45,761 nucleotides of DNA from Actinomycetes bacterium (GCA_025359865.1 JANYDH010000122.1:1-45761); one strand, 5' to 3'. Positions 1-8,200 are shown, counted from the stretch's first letter. The notes: a model not told the origin generated them from the sequence alone. Numbers and translations are program-made.

Positions 1-36
1 TGTCGCTGAGCGACATCTCACGACCAAAGCTTCTGG
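1..36. repeat. Right half of palindromic repeat (family 2)
   Basis: The first bases of the window are one arm, plus the centre, of the palindrome that is complete at 22106-22156. The stretch from the centre (GTCGCTGAGCGAC) through CATCTCACGACCAAAGCT matches that copy except for one base. It lies about 35 bases downstream of the pheT stop on the minus strand, so it could act as a 3' hairpin for the pheT transcript. The other arm would lie outside the window. Confidence 0.75.
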
Positions 37-70
37 TAGCTGCGGTGGCTTAGACGTTGTCCGTGAACGA

Positions 71-2443
71 TCATGCGCGAAGGGTTGCGCCGAGCTTGCC
101 GACCGCAGCAATGGTCTTGGAGCGAACACCGCTGATGTCGATATCGGTGAGTGTGCGGTCCGGCGCCTGCAGCCGTAACCGGTAAGCCAGGCTGCGCGAC
201 TGATCGGCCACACCGGCACCGCGGAACGCATCGAACAGCATGAGGTCGACGAGCAACCCTGTGCCGGCTTGGCGGATGGCCTTGTCGACCTTCTCCGCAG
301 GCACACCATCGGGCACGACAAAGGCGAGGTCGATGTCGGTAGACGGGAAGCGACTGGTCGGCTTCCACTGCTGTACTTTCGGTTCGGGGGTGAGCAATCG
401 GCTCACATCGAGTTCCAGCCATGCCACGCGCCCCGAGACTCCGAACGCGTCGAGGACATCCGGGTGGATCTCACCGACCGCACCCACGACATCGCGCCCG
501 AGTGACAAGGTGGCCGAGCGGGTGGGGTGCAGCCCGGCAGGAACCGAACTCTGGTCGACGCGTGCACCGAGGCCCATCGCAGCAGCGATCTCGCGCCAGA
601 CAGACATGGCCGAGGTGGCATCGCTGCCGGCCAACGCCACGGCCAGGCCTTCGTACTCGGGCGGAAGTTCGCCCAAACGATCACCGGGCGGATACACATG
701 ACCCAATTCGAACAACGACACCCCCGACCGTCGGTGTGACTCGTTGAACGCAATGGCCCGCAGCAGCCCAGGACGCATCGACGGCCGGAGCACGTCCTCA
801 TCGACGACCAGCGGGTTCGTCACTCGGATAACGTCGATGGCGAGCCCAGCAGACGCAAGATCGCTCTCACGCAGGAACGTCTCGGTGATCACCTCGCTGG
901 CACCGAGCCCGATCAGTACGCCGCGCAGTTGACGACGACGCTGCTGGAGCCCATTGAGCCGACCGTGCATCGTGGAGTCGGGCACCACCTTGCCAAGGTT
1001 GCGATATCCGACGTGTCGCGCAACCTCTTCGACCACGTCGATCTCGGCGGTGCTGTCGGGCCGCCACGAGGGCATCATCACGGTCAACACCGCGTCACCG
1101 TCCTCACCCGTAGCGGACTCTGTGGTAAACCCAATCGGCCCGAGCAGTGACGAAATCGCGCTACCGGTCAGACTGGTTCCGAGCACCCTGTTCACGGCCG
1201 TTGTGCGGACCTCGACCGTGCGGAGTTCAGACGGAAGCGACGCGTGCCGGGCGTCGACGGAACCCGTATGGACGACGAGGTTCGGGCACGACAGCCGAAG
1301 GAGTTCGACGAACCTCGCCTGCGCAGCAGGCATCCCGTACGGATCGACACCGCGCTCGAACCGTGCGGATGCCTCGGTACGGGTACCGAGCCGATTCATC
1401 GTGCGGGTCATCGCCGTCTGCTCGAAGTACGCAATCTCGAGGGCAACCGTGGTGGTGGTATCGGAGATCTCGCTGTCGCGACCACCCATCACCCCACCAA
1501 TACCGATCGGCGCGTCGTGACCATCGCAAATCAGCACATCGTCGACTGTGAGCGTCCTCGTGCTGCCGTCGAGCGTCGTGATCGTCTCGCCCTCATGTGC
1601 GAGGCGAACGCGAAATGAGCGGCCGCCAAGTTGCTCGAGGTCGTACGCGTGGTTTGGCTGGTTGAGTTCAAGCATGACGAAGTTCGACACGTCGACGATG
1701 TTGTTGATCGGCCTCATACCTGCCGCCTGCAACCGTCTGGCGATCCAATCGGGGGATGGACAGACGCCAAGACCGGACAGGACAACGGTGGTGAACCGGG
1801 CGCAGCGCTCGCCGTCGACCAATTCGACTGGTGCCGATTGAAGCGGACCGTCGGGCACAACAGCACGCGGCAACGGTGCGAGTGGAACGTGAAGATGGGC
1901 GCCGAGATCGCGTGCAATGCCGACGTGGCCCCAACAATCGGGCCGATTGCGGGTGAGGTCGAGGTCGAACACCACCTCGGGTTGCAGACCCAACGCCTCC
2001 CCGTAGGGCACGCCGAGCGGAGCGTCGGGCGGCAGAATCAGAATACCGGCGTGATCGTCGCCGAGACCCAGCTCACGTGCCGAGCAGAGCATGCCTTGTG
2101 ATTCGATTCCAAGGATCGGTCGAGGCTCGATCAACCGTCCGTCGGGCATGGTGGTACCGGGGGTCGCAAGCGGGATCACATCGCCGGCGCGCATGTTGAA
2201 CGCCCCGCACCACACGTGGCGCTCGATGCCATCACCACTGTCGACCCACACGCGATGCACCTTTGCGGCATCGGCATGGCGTTCGGTCTTGACCACCCGC
2301 GCCGTGATGACGCCCGGCACGGAGGTACCGACGTGATGAACACTCTCGACCTGCATTCCGAGATGGGTGAGTTGATCTGCGAGTTCGGCGGCGTCGTTTC
2401 CGACGGCTACCAGATCGTTGAGCCAGGAGAGCACTACCTTCAT
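71..2443 (-). CDS. pheT: Phenylalanine-tRNA ligase beta subunit
   Basis: This 790-residue protein is the beta subunit of the cytoplasmic alpha2-beta2 enzyme that charges tRNA-Phe. It has the expected order: an N-terminal tRNA-binding (EMAP-like) domain near residues 40-150, a B3/B4 editing domain around 210-370, a B5 domain near 400-475, the catalytic-like core, and a C-terminal FDX-ACB anticodon-binding domain over the last 95 residues (SRFPSTDIDLAFVV). Length is normal for the bacterial family. It begins 12 bases after the pheS stop and is the last gene of the infC-rpmI-rplT-spoU-pheS-pheT run. A long palindrome follows its stop. Confidence 0.96.
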   Translation of the reverse strand: MKVVLSWLNDLVAVGNDAAELADQLTHLGMQVESVHHVGTSVPGVITARVVKTERHADAAKVHRVWVDSGDGIERHVWCGAFNMRAGDVIPLATPGTTMPDGRLIEPRPILGIESQGMLCSARELGLGDDHAGILILPPDAPLGVPYGEALGLQPEVVFDLDLTRNRPDCWGHVGIARDLGAHLHVPLAPLPRAVVPDGPLQSAPVELVDGERCARFTTVVLSGLGVCPSPDWIARRLQAAGMRPINNIVDVSNFVMLELNQPNHAYDLEQLGGRSFRVRLAHEGETITTLDGSTRTLTVDDVLICDGHDAPIGIGGVMGGRDSEISDTTTTVALEIAYFEQTAMTRTMNRLGTRTEASARFERGVDPYGMPAAQARFVELLRLSCPNLVVHTGSVDARHASLPSELRTVEVRTTAVNRVLGTSLTGSAISSLLGPIGFTTESATGEDGDAVLTVMMPSWRPDSTAEIDVVEEVARHVGYRNLGKVVPDSTMHGRLNGLQQRRRQLRGVLIGLGASEVITETFLRESDLASAGLAIDVIRVTNPLVVDEDVLRPSMRPGLLRAIAFNESHRRSGVSLFELGHVYPPGDRLGELPPEYEGLAVALAGSDATSAMSVWREIAAAMGLGARVDQSSVPAGLHPTRSATLSLGRDVVGAVGEIHPDVLDAFGVSGRVAWLELDVSRLLTPEPKVQQWKPTSRFPSTDIDLAFVVPDGVPAEKVDKAIRQAGTGLLVDLMLFDAFRGAGVADQSRSLAYRLRLQAPDRTLTDIDISGVRSKTIAAVGKLGATLRA

Positions 2444-2455
2444 GTGGGCCGGTCC

Positions 2456-3457
2456 TCAGAACTGCTCGATGAAGCGGATGTCGTTGCTGTACATATCGCG
2501 GATGTCGTCGATTCCATGACGCTCGCGAGCCATGCGGTCGATGCCAAACCCGAACGCAAACCCACTCCACTCCTCAGGGTCGAGTCCGACGGCGCGAAGG
2601 ACGTTCGGGTGCACCATTCCGCATCCACCGAGTTCGATCCATGTGCCGTCGGGGCGTTGGATGTCGAACTCGGCCGACGGCTCGGTGAACGGAAAGTAGT
2701 TGGGTCGCAACCGACTGGTGAAGTCTCCGCCGAAGAAGGCTCTGGTGAACGCGTCGATGGTTCCGGCCAGGTGCGCCATGGTGATATTACGGTCGACCAC
2801 CAGACCCTCGATTTGATGGAACACCGGCATGTGTGTGGCGTCTGGCGTGTCGCGACGGAACACCCTGCCGGGCATGACCATGTAGATCGGCGGAGCGATT
2901 GTCTGCATCACTCGGATCTGCACGGGTGAGGTGTGCGTGCGCAGCAGGACGGTGCCGTCGGGGGCGTAATCGGTGAACATGGTGTCGAATCCGCTACGCG
3001 CTGGATGACTTGGCGGCATGTTGAGTGCCTCGAAGTTGTGGAAGTCGGTCTCGACCTCGGGGCCTTCGGCAATTTGGAAGCCCAATCCAATGAATACGTC
3101 CTCCAGCCGCTCCCACGCTTGAGTGACCAAGTGCGCATGACCGCGAGCCGGACGTGCCATCGCCTCGGTGAGGTCGATACGTTCGGCACCGAGGCGCAGT
3201 ACTCGTTCGGCGCTTGCGATGACGGCTCGCCGTAGTGCAAGGGCCGACGACACCGCTTGGCCGGCGTCGTTGAGCGCCTGACCTGCAGCCCTTTTTTCGT
3301 CGACCGTGGTGAGCGCACCGAGCGACGCCTTGTACGTCGTGAAAACACCCTTCTTACCCAGATAGTGGGCATCAAGCGCACCAAGCAGTTCGAGTTGGCT
3401 GGCAGCCGCAATAGCGATCAGCGCCTCGTCACGGGCAGCAAGAACGTCTTCGATCAT
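2456..3457 (-). CDS. pheS: Phenylalanine-tRNA ligase alpha subunit
   Basis: This is the catalytic alpha subunit, 333 residues, which forms phenylalanyl-adenylate and aminoacylates tRNA-Phe together with PheT. Visible features are an N-terminal helical region, class II motif 2 around VFRRDTPDATHMPVFHQIEG, and a motif 3 region near the end (FGFGIDRMARERHGI). The reading frame stays open far upstream, but homology begins at the ATG in 3455-3457 (MIEDVLAARDEA). A GAAGG-like ribosome site precedes that ATG, so the longer frame is not used. The gap to the upstream spoU gene is about 20 bases, consistent with one operon. Confidence 0.95.
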   Translation of the reverse strand: MIEDVLAARDEALIAIAAASQLELLGALDAHYLGKKGVFTTYKASLGALTTVDEKRAAGQALNDAGQAVSSALALRRAVIASAERVLRLGAERIDLTEAMARPARGHAHLVTQAWERLEDVFIGLGFQIAEGPEVETDFHNFEALNMPPSHPARSGFDTMFTDYAPDGTVLLRTHTSPVQIRVMQTIAPPIYMVMPGRVFRRDTPDATHMPVFHQIEGLVVDRNITMAHLAGTIDAFTRAFFGGDFTSRLRPNYFPFTEPSAEFDIQRPDGTWIELGGCGMVHPNVLRAVGLDPEEWSGFAFGFGIDRMARERHGIDDIRDMYSNDIRFIEQF

Positions 3458-3480
3458 GGTGGAGGCCTTCGTGTAGATCG

Positions 3481-4293
3481 TCAGTCGAGGGTGAAGGTAG
3501 CCGGTGCGGCCTGGCGCTGACGTGCGATTTCGAATGACAGCACCGCGGCGGCCATCGCGACATTCAGGCTCTCGGCCCGACCAGCATGAGGAATAGTGAC
3601 CCAGTGATCGACAGCGGCATCGGGGGGCAGGCCGTGGGCCTCGTTGCCGACCACGATCATCGTCGGCTGAATGAAGTCGCACTGCGTATATCCAATGGCA
3701 TGGTGCGCTGCAGCCGATGATGTAGCCCCGAACGAGCGCTGCCGCGTGCCGCGCAACACCTCGGACAGCGGGTCGTCGACCACCACCGGAACCACGAACA
3801 CCGCGCCGGCAGATGCTCTCACCACCTTGGGGTTGAACACATCGACGGAGCCGGAGGTGAACACCACCGCATCGGCACCCGCAGCCTCGGCAGACCGCAA
3901 CATGGTGCCGGCATTGCCCGGGTCGTTGATTCGGTCGCCGACGAGTACGAACGAGGCCGTGTCGAGCGACGCAAGCGCGGCAGTGCGCACCCGCACCGTG
4001 GCGATCAGCGATGGGCCCGTCTCGGTGCTCACCACTCGTTCCATCACGTTCGGCGCCAACTCGTAGATCGACACGTTCGACGCGGCCAAGCCGCTCGGTA
4101 CATCGAGCGCCTCGGGGTGGGTGCCAGCCGCGAGGAACAACGCCTCGAACTCCCATCCGCTGAGAAATGCCTGAGAGATGAGCGCCGGACCCTCGACGAC
4201 GAACGCGCCTTCGTCGAAACGCGCACTGCGGCGCCCCAAGAGGCGCCGCAGTCGTTGAACCTTGGGGTTCGAAAAGGTGAGCTGATCGCTCAG
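3481..4293 (-). CDS. SpoU/TrmH-family RNA 2'-O-methyltransferase, probable CTG start
   Basis: This is a SAM-dependent ribose 2'-O-methyltransferase of the SPOUT superfamily, acting on rRNA or tRNA; which RNA cannot be told. The three family motifs are present: [24 protein letters not shown] and [18 protein letters not shown], with an N-terminal substrate-binding domain before them. The first ATG/GTG/TTG in frame is the TTG at 4237-4239, which gives 252 residues. However, the codons upstream read [12 protein letters not shown], the usual start of this family. The only initiator-like codon before them is CTG at 4291-4293. It overlaps the rplT stop as CTGA and has AAGG upstream. I annotate the CTG start (270 residues); the TTG is the conservative alternative. 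Confidence 0.85.
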   Translation of the reverse strand: MSDQLTFSNPKVQRLRRLLGRRSARFDEGAFVVEGPALISQAFLSGWEFEALFLAAGTHPEALDVPSGLAASNVSIYELAPNVMERVVSTETGPSLIATVRVRTAALASLDTASFVLVGDRINDPGNAGTMLRSAEAAGADAVVFTSGSVDVFNPKVVRASAGAVFVVPVVVDDPLSEVLRGTRQRSFGATSSAAAHHAIGYTQCDFIQPTMIVVGNEAHGLPPDAAVDHWVTIPHAGRAESLNVAMAAAVLSFEIARQRQAAPATFTLD

Positions 4294-4643
4294 AGGGCCG
4301 CCTTGGCGGCAGCGACGAGCTTGCCAAAGGAATCGATATCGGTGACGGCAAGATCGGCGAGGATCTTGCGGTCGACTTCGATACCGGCAGCGTTGAGCCC
4401 GGCGATGAACCGGCTATAGCTCAGGTCGTACAAACGACAGCCGGCGTTGATCCGCTGGATCCACAACCGCCGGAACTCGCCCTTTTTTGCCCGGCGATCG
4501 CGAAACGCGTACTGGCCGCTCTTCATGACCTGCTCGTTCGCAGCGCGTACCGACCGGCTCTTGTTGCCGTAGTAGCCCTTTGCTCGTTCGAGTGTCTGTT
4601 TGCGGTGCTTCTTCGAGCCAACCGCTCTCTTTACACGTGCCAT
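4290..4643 (-). CDS. rplT: 50S ribosomal protein L20
   Basis: L20 is a 117-residue protein that binds 23S rRNA early in large-subunit assembly, and in several bacteria it represses its own operon by binding the leader. The sequence [15 protein letters not shown], then a basic helical N-terminus and a C-terminal globular domain ([16 protein letters not shown]), is typical. The frame extends upstream, but the ATG at 4641-4643 is the family start. The gene sits 19 bases after rpmI, and its TGA overlaps the proposed CTG start of the methyltransferase gene. Confidence 0.97.
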   Translation of the reverse strand: MARVKRAVGSKKHRKQTLERAKGYYGNKSRSVRAANEQVMKSGQYAFRDRRAKKGEFRRLWIQRINAGCRLYDLSYSRFIAGLNAAGIEVDRKILADLAVTDIDSFGKLVAAAKAAL

Positions 4644-4662
4644 CAGTGTGTCTCCGTCCCGC

Positions 4663-4860
4663 TCAGCGCTCGCCCAGCAGGCGCTTGATCTTCTTGGCAT
4701 CGCCAGGGTGCACCGCGACCATGCCGGCGAGCCGGCGGGTGCGCGTGGATGGCTTCTTTTCGAACAGATGCTGGCGGTTTTGCTGGAGGCGGCGAAGTTT
4801 GCCGGTGCCTGTCTTCGAGAACCGCTTGGCAGCGGTCTTGCTGGTCTTCATCTTGGGCAT
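4663..4860 (-). CDS. rpmI: 50S ribosomal protein L35
   Basis: L35 is a small basic component of the large ribosomal subunit. The 65-residue sequence starts [21 protein letters not shown] and continues with the Arg/Lys-rich middle typical of the family. It lies between infC and rplT, the conserved infC-rpmI-rplT order found across bacteria, and is separated from infC by about 80 bases. Confidence 0.97.
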   Translation of the reverse strand: MPKMKTSKTAAKRFSKTGTGKLRRLQQNRQHLFEKKPSTRTRRLAGMVAVHPGDAKKIKRLLGER

Positions 4861-4943
4861 GCTGATCTTGTCTTTCTTCGTCTCGACGACGGTCGAGGGG
4901 TGGCTTCGAACGGTGTTCGACTGGGGCCTGTCGGCCGACCGCG

Positions 4944-5714
4944 TTAGGTGGGGTCGGCCGGTTCGGTTACTTCTGGACCGGCTGCGTCTGGACCGGCTAC
5001 TTCTGCGCCGGCTACTTCTGCGCCAGCTACTTCTGCACCGGTTACTTCTGCGCCAGCTACTTCTGGTTCCGTGACGTCGGCCGCTTCGGTTTCGGCGGCT
5101 TCTGTGACTTCTGGACCGGCTTCGGCTACTTCAGGTTCTGCGTCGGCTGGCAAGTCCAACTTGTCGTACTTGTGCTCGGACTTCTTGACGATCTTCTTGT
5201 CGGGGGCCAACACCATGGTCATGTTGCGACCCTCGAGCCGTGCGTACGCCTCGACCTTGGCAGACGAGCCAAGTTCTTCGATGACCGCATTGATGATCTT
5301 CGTACCAAGTTCTGGATGAGCCATCTCACGCCCACGGAACTGCAACGTGACCTTCACTTTGTGACCATCTTCCAAGAATTCCCGAAGATGGCGTACCTTG
5401 GTGTCGAAGTCGCCCTTGCCGATCTTTGGCTTGAACTTCACTTCTTTGATCGACACCTGCAAGGTCTTCTTGCGGGATTCCTTGGCTTTCTGGCTTTCTT
5501 CGTACCTGAACTTGCCGTAGTCCATGATCCGGCACACGGGGGGCGTCGCCATCGGCGCGACCTCGACGAGATCGAGATCGAGTTGGCGGGCGAGCGAGAG
5601 AGCCTCGGGGAGCGCCTTGATCCCAAGTTGATCGCCTTCAGCACCGATGAGGCGAACCTCACGGGCACGAATGCGGTCGTTGTACCGGTGTTCTGGTTGC
5701 TGCGGCGGTGCTAT
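4944..5714 (-). CDS. infC: Translation initiation factor IF-3, rare ATA start
   Basis: IF-3 binds the 30S subunit, prevents premature 50S joining and checks start-codon pairing. The frame encodes YNDRIRAREVRLIGAEGDQ (IF3-N) and then MATPPVCRIMDYGKFRYE, the linker and IF3-C. The only Met in the N-terminal half is residue 55 (position 5552), which would delete the whole N-domain. Upstream, the frame is closed by a TGA just before ACG GCC ATA. The ATA at 5712-5714 lies 9 bases after AGGAG (5724-5728), so I place the start there: 256 residues. infC genes commonly use rare initiators (AUU, AUC, AUA), which lets IF-3 repress itself. The last 60 residues are an acidic Ala/Glu/Val tail with EVAGA repeats, absent from typical IF-3. 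Confidence 0.93.
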   Translation of the reverse strand: MAPPQQPEHRYNDRIRAREVRLIGAEGDQLGIKALPEALSLARQLDLDLVEVAPMATPPVCRIMDYGKFRYEESQKAKESRKKTLQVSIKEVKFKPKIGKGDFDTKVRHLREFLEDGHKVKVTLQFRGREMAHPELGTKIINAVIEELGSSAKVEAYARLEGRNMTMVLAPDKKIVKKSEHKYDKLDLPADAEPEVAEAGPEVTEAAETEAADVTEPEVAGAEVTGAEVAGAEVAGAEVAGPDAAGPEVTEPADPT

Positions 5715-5943
5715 GGCCGTTCACTCCTGTGCAATTGATGTCCTCCCAGTCGGGTCTGCATGGCGATGCGAAGCCGCAGACACGACGAGGACATACCGCC
5801 GGGGCCCCACGAAGTGGGAGCCGTCAGAGTGGCCAGATCGTCTCGTTGACCCGAACGCACCTGACCCCCAGAAGGGAGCCGAGTGGCCGGGTGGGAGCCG
5901 GAGCCCCACTTCACCTCAGTTGTAGGGCGATAGGGTACCGCAT
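5715..5943 (-). promoter_or_regulatory. Structured 5' leader of the infC-rpmI-rplT operon
   Basis: The 229 bases between the IF-3 start and the divergent gene are rich in nested inverted repeats on the infC strand. The main one spans 5738-5794: arms ATGTCCTC/GAGGACAT, then GTCG/CGAC, then GTCTGC/GCAGAC around a 16-base loop, about 18 pairs in all. It ends 10 bases before the AGGAG site. A second hairpin, CCCAC-GAA-GTGGG as read on the plus strand, is at 5806-5818. A further GAAGTGGG segment (5905-5912) could pair with one of its arms, giving two alternative folds. Firmicute infC operons have an L20-binding leader in this place; whether this is its analogue is inference. Confidence 0.6.
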
Positions 5944-6336
5944 GTGAGCAGCGAATCCATCAATGGTGGCCGAGCCGGCAACCATGCACCGTCAGATGAG
6001 TTGGACGACCTCGACAACGACCTCGACAACGACCTGGGAATCGATGATTCGCAACTTGACGACGCTCGCGATCAGTTGCTCGACGCAAGGCAACGATTGG
6101 CCGATGTCTCTGCCGATGTGGTGATCACCAATCACGTGATGGGCCTTTATGAGCTGGCGGCAATCCATCTCGCTGCAGCCTCACCCAACCTGGCCGAGGC
6201 GGCCCTCGCGATCGATGCGGTGGCGTGTCTGGTCGAAGGCCTGGGTGACCGACTGGGGCCCGATGCATCGACCATGCGCGATGCGCTCAGCAACATCCGC
6301 CTGGCGTTCGTACAGATCAAGAACGCCGCCGGCTGA
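5944..6336 (+). CDS. DUF1844-like hypothetical protein next to infC
   Basis: A 130-residue protein starting at GTG. Residues 1-45 are hydrophilic and acidic, with a DNDLDNDL repeat. The rest is helical: a hydrophobic stretch (LYELAAIHLAAASPNLAEAALAI), then CLVEGLGDRLG and a final amphipathic helix. This pattern, and its position beside infC, resemble the small DUF1844 proteins of actinobacteria, whose function is unknown to me. It is divergent from infC, so the two may share a promoter region. Its last 20 bases overlap the end of the convergent ATL gene. Confidence 0.65.
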   Translation: MSSESINGGRAGNHAPSDELDDLDNDLDNDLGIDDSQLDDARDQLLDARQRLADVSADVVITNHVMGLYELAAIHLAAASPNLAEAALAIDAVACLVEGLGDRLGPDASTMRDALSNIRLAFVQIKNAAG

Positions 6337-6616
6337 ACCTCCCCAGCGGGGCGTCACACACCCGGTTGTCGCGAACTGTGACCGCCTCATCATGCAGCAG
6401 GGCCGCCTGCTCATGTTCGTTGCCCGGCACCAACCGACCAACCGAATTGACAACACGCCACCATGGCAGATCATCGTCGGTGATCGCGAGCAGGTGACCG
6501 ACCAGACGCGACCTGCCGGGAAAGCCGGCCACCTCGGCAATGTCTCCGTAACTGACCACCTCACCAGGCATGAGCGCGCGGATCACCTCGATGATCTGCA
6601 GGTCGCGACTAGTCAC
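6317..6616 (-). CDS. Alkyltransferase-like (ATL) DNA-binding protein
   Basis: This 99-residue protein matches the C-terminal DNA-binding domain of O6-alkylguanine-DNA alkyltransferase. It has MPGEVVSYGDIAEVAGFPGRSR, the helix-turn-helix region and the active-site segment, but that segment reads PWWRVV (residues 51-56) where true alkyltransferases have PCHRV. The methyl-accepting cysteine is therefore missing. ATL proteins bind O6-alkylguanine, flip it out and recruit nucleotide excision repair, so that role is likely. Start: GTG at 6614-6616, overlapping the stop of the cold-shock-like gene. A longer frame upstream reads through that gene and is not credible. Its 3' end overlaps the convergent gene by 20 bases. 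Confidence 0.85.
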   Translation of the reverse strand: MTSRDLQIIEVIRALMPGEVVSYGDIAEVAGFPGRSRLVGHLLAITDDDLPWWRVVNSVGRLVPGNEHEQAALLHDEAVTVRDNRVCDAPLGRFSRRRS

Positions 6617-6819
6617 ATTCCGGCCGGAACGGACCGAATGTGCGACGCTTCGTAACGGCCGAGCTTGGCGAGGAGCTCGAACTCGACCGCAACGCCAACC
6701 TCGATGGTACGCGTGCCATCGTCGATCTCGATGCAATGGAAGCTGACCGCTGTTCCATCGGCGGTGGTGATAACGCCGAGGCCGACCAGGTCGTCGAAAG
6801 ACGCGACGCTTCCTGTCAT
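6613..6819 (-). CDS. Small cold-shock-like domain protein
   Basis: A 68-residue protein, MTGSVASFDDLVGLGVI followed by FHCIEIDDGTRTIEVGVAVEFEL and LGRYEASHIR. The pattern of short beta strands with GxV..FD...GxG resembles the cold-shock/OB fold, although the aromatic RNP motifs are weak. Its start ATG overlaps the hisG TGA (ATGA, 6816-6819) and its TGA overlaps the GTG of the ATL gene, so it is translated within the same operon. A nucleic-acid-binding role is inferred from the fold resemblance only. Confidence 0.75.
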   Translation of the reverse strand: MTGSVASFDDLVGLGVITTADGTAVSFHCIEIDDGTRTIEVGVAVEFELLAKLGRYEASHIRSVPAGM

Positions 6820-7691
6820 GGAATGATCTTCGAAATCGGTAGCTCGAGGATGCCGGTCGCGCCGGCATCTTTGAGTTCCGGGATCAGGGTGTTGATCTGG
6901 TTCTTTGCCACAACGGTTTCGATGGCGTACCCACCGTGGCCGGCGAGTTCGCTGACCGTCGGCGCTTTGAGTGAAGGCATCAATGCCAGCACGGCGTCGA
7001 ACTGCTCACGTGAGACGTTGAGCTTCAGCAAGACTTTGCCGCGCGCATCGAGGGTGCCGTTGAGCAACGTCATCAACTGCTGCATCGCGTGGCGCTTGGT
7101 CGGGTCGGCGAACGCCGTCTTGTTGGCGATGACCTCGGTGTAGCTCTGCAGAATCGTGTCGATGATGCGCAACCCGGCCGCGCGCAGCGCACGGCCCGTT
7201 TCGGTGATGTCGACGATGCAATCGGCGATGTCGGGAATCTTGGCTTCGCTTGCCCCATACGACAGCCGGATGTCGGCGTCGATGCCCAACGATTGGAAGT
7301 AACGGCGCGTGAGCTCCGGATACTCGGTACTGACCCGCAGCCCGTGCGGCAGGTCTTCGATTCGTTGAACGGGGGAATCGCCCGCAACAGCGACAACCAC
7401 GCTGATCGGCAACGAAGTGGCCTTCGAGTACTTCATCTCACCCAAGCTGATGACGTCGCTAGCGGTCTCTTCGACCCAGTCGCGGCCCGTGATCCCGATG
7501 TCGAACAAGCCTTCTGCCACGTACGTCGGGATCTCCTGTGGGCGCAGGATGCGCACTTCACTAATGCGCGGGTCGTCGATAGTGGCCTTGTAGTCGACCG
7601 AAGACGACCGGAGAATCGGGAGGTCGGCGGCCTCGAACAGGTCGAGCGTGGCCCGTTCGAGGGAGCCCTTGGGAAGTACGAGTCGCAACAC
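6816..7691 (-). CDS. hisG: ATP phosphoribosyltransferase, long form
   Basis: HisG catalyses the first step of histidine synthesis, ATP + PRPP to phosphoribosyl-ATP. The protein has 291 residues: RLVLPKGSLERATLDLFE at the N-terminus, GLFDIGITGRDWVEE in the catalytic lobes, and a C-terminal ACT/PII-like regulatory domain (about residues 215-291). This is therefore the long, self-sufficient form that does not need HisZ. Start is GTG at 7689-7691, or the next codon, TTG; both fit. The longer open frame overlaps mog and is rejected. No other his gene is in the window. It follows mog by 20 bases and overlaps the next gene by 4. Confidence 0.94.
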   Translation of the reverse strand: MLRLVLPKGSLERATLDLFEAADLPILRSSSVDYKATIDDPRISEVRILRPQEIPTYVAEGLFDIGITGRDWVEETASDVISLGEMKYSKATSLPISVVVAVAGDSPVQRIEDLPHGLRVSTEYPELTRRYFQSLGIDADIRLSYGASEAKIPDIADCIVDITETGRALRAAGLRIIDTILQSYTEVIANKTAFADPTKRHAMQQLMTLLNGTLDARGKVLLKLNVSREQFDAVLALMPSLKAPTVSELAGHGGYAIETVVAKNQINTLIPELKDAGATGILELPISKIIP

Positions 7692-7711
7692 TCCGCCGAG
7701 ACTACCGACGG

Positions 7712-8200
7712 TCAGTGCGAGGTGGGGGCGTCCAGGAGCAGCTTCACAGCGTGGGGCAGCACATCGATGATGGCAGCCAGCTGCTCGACGCAACCCTTCG
7801 GTGATCCCGGCGTGTTACAGATGATCGTGGCCCCACGGATGCCGGCAACGCCGCGCGACAGGCGCCCGAGTGGGCTGACGAGGCGCATCGCCTCGGCGAG
7901 TCCCGGCGCTTCGCGTTCGATGACGCGCCGGGTGCCCTCGGGTGTCTGGTCTCGCGGCGCAAACCCTGTGCCCCCTGTGGACACGATCACGCCTGCGAAC
8001 TGGTCACTCATCTCGATGAGCACTTCGGCCACGAGATCTGCACCGTCCGCGGTGATGCGATGCTCGACCACATTGAACCCGGCCTCGACAAGTTGGGCTA
8101 CCAACGCTGCACCGCTCGCGTCGTCACGCGTGCCATGCACCACGCCGTCGCTCACCGTGAGCACCTTGGCGCGCAAACGCCCATCAGCTCGATCAGTCAT
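7712..8200 (-). CDS. mog: MogA/MoaB-family molybdopterin biosynthesis protein
   Basis: Proteins of this family adenylylate molybdopterin before metal insertion (MogA), or are close homologues (MoaB). The 162 residues contain the characteristic STGGTGFAPRDQTPEGTRRVIEREAPG split here as STGGTG (substrate loop), RDQTPE and EAPGLAEAMR, then RGVAGIRGATIICNTPGSPKG, the second ligand-binding loop. It overlaps the rsmB stop by 8 bases. No other molybdenum cofactor gene is present, so its place in a translation-linked operon looks opportunistic. Confidence 0.88.
   Translation of the reverse strand: MTDRADGRLRAKVLTVSDGVVHGTRDDASGAALVAQLVEAGFNVVEHRITADGADLVAEVLIEMSDQFAGVIVSTGGTGFAPRDQTPEGTRRVIEREAPGLAEAMRLVSPLGRLSRGVAGIRGATIICNTPGSPKGCVEQLAAIIDVLPHAVKLLLDAPTSH

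Noticed and set aside
3458-4351. Upstream extension of the pheS frame through the methyltransferase gene
   Set aside because: The extension is Arg/Cys-rich and overlaps a recognised SpoU gene in another frame; PheS homology starts at 3457.
4980-5070. Short direct repeats near infC suggestive of an iteron or array
   Set aside because: They are in-frame 15-base units encoding the acidic IF-3 tail.
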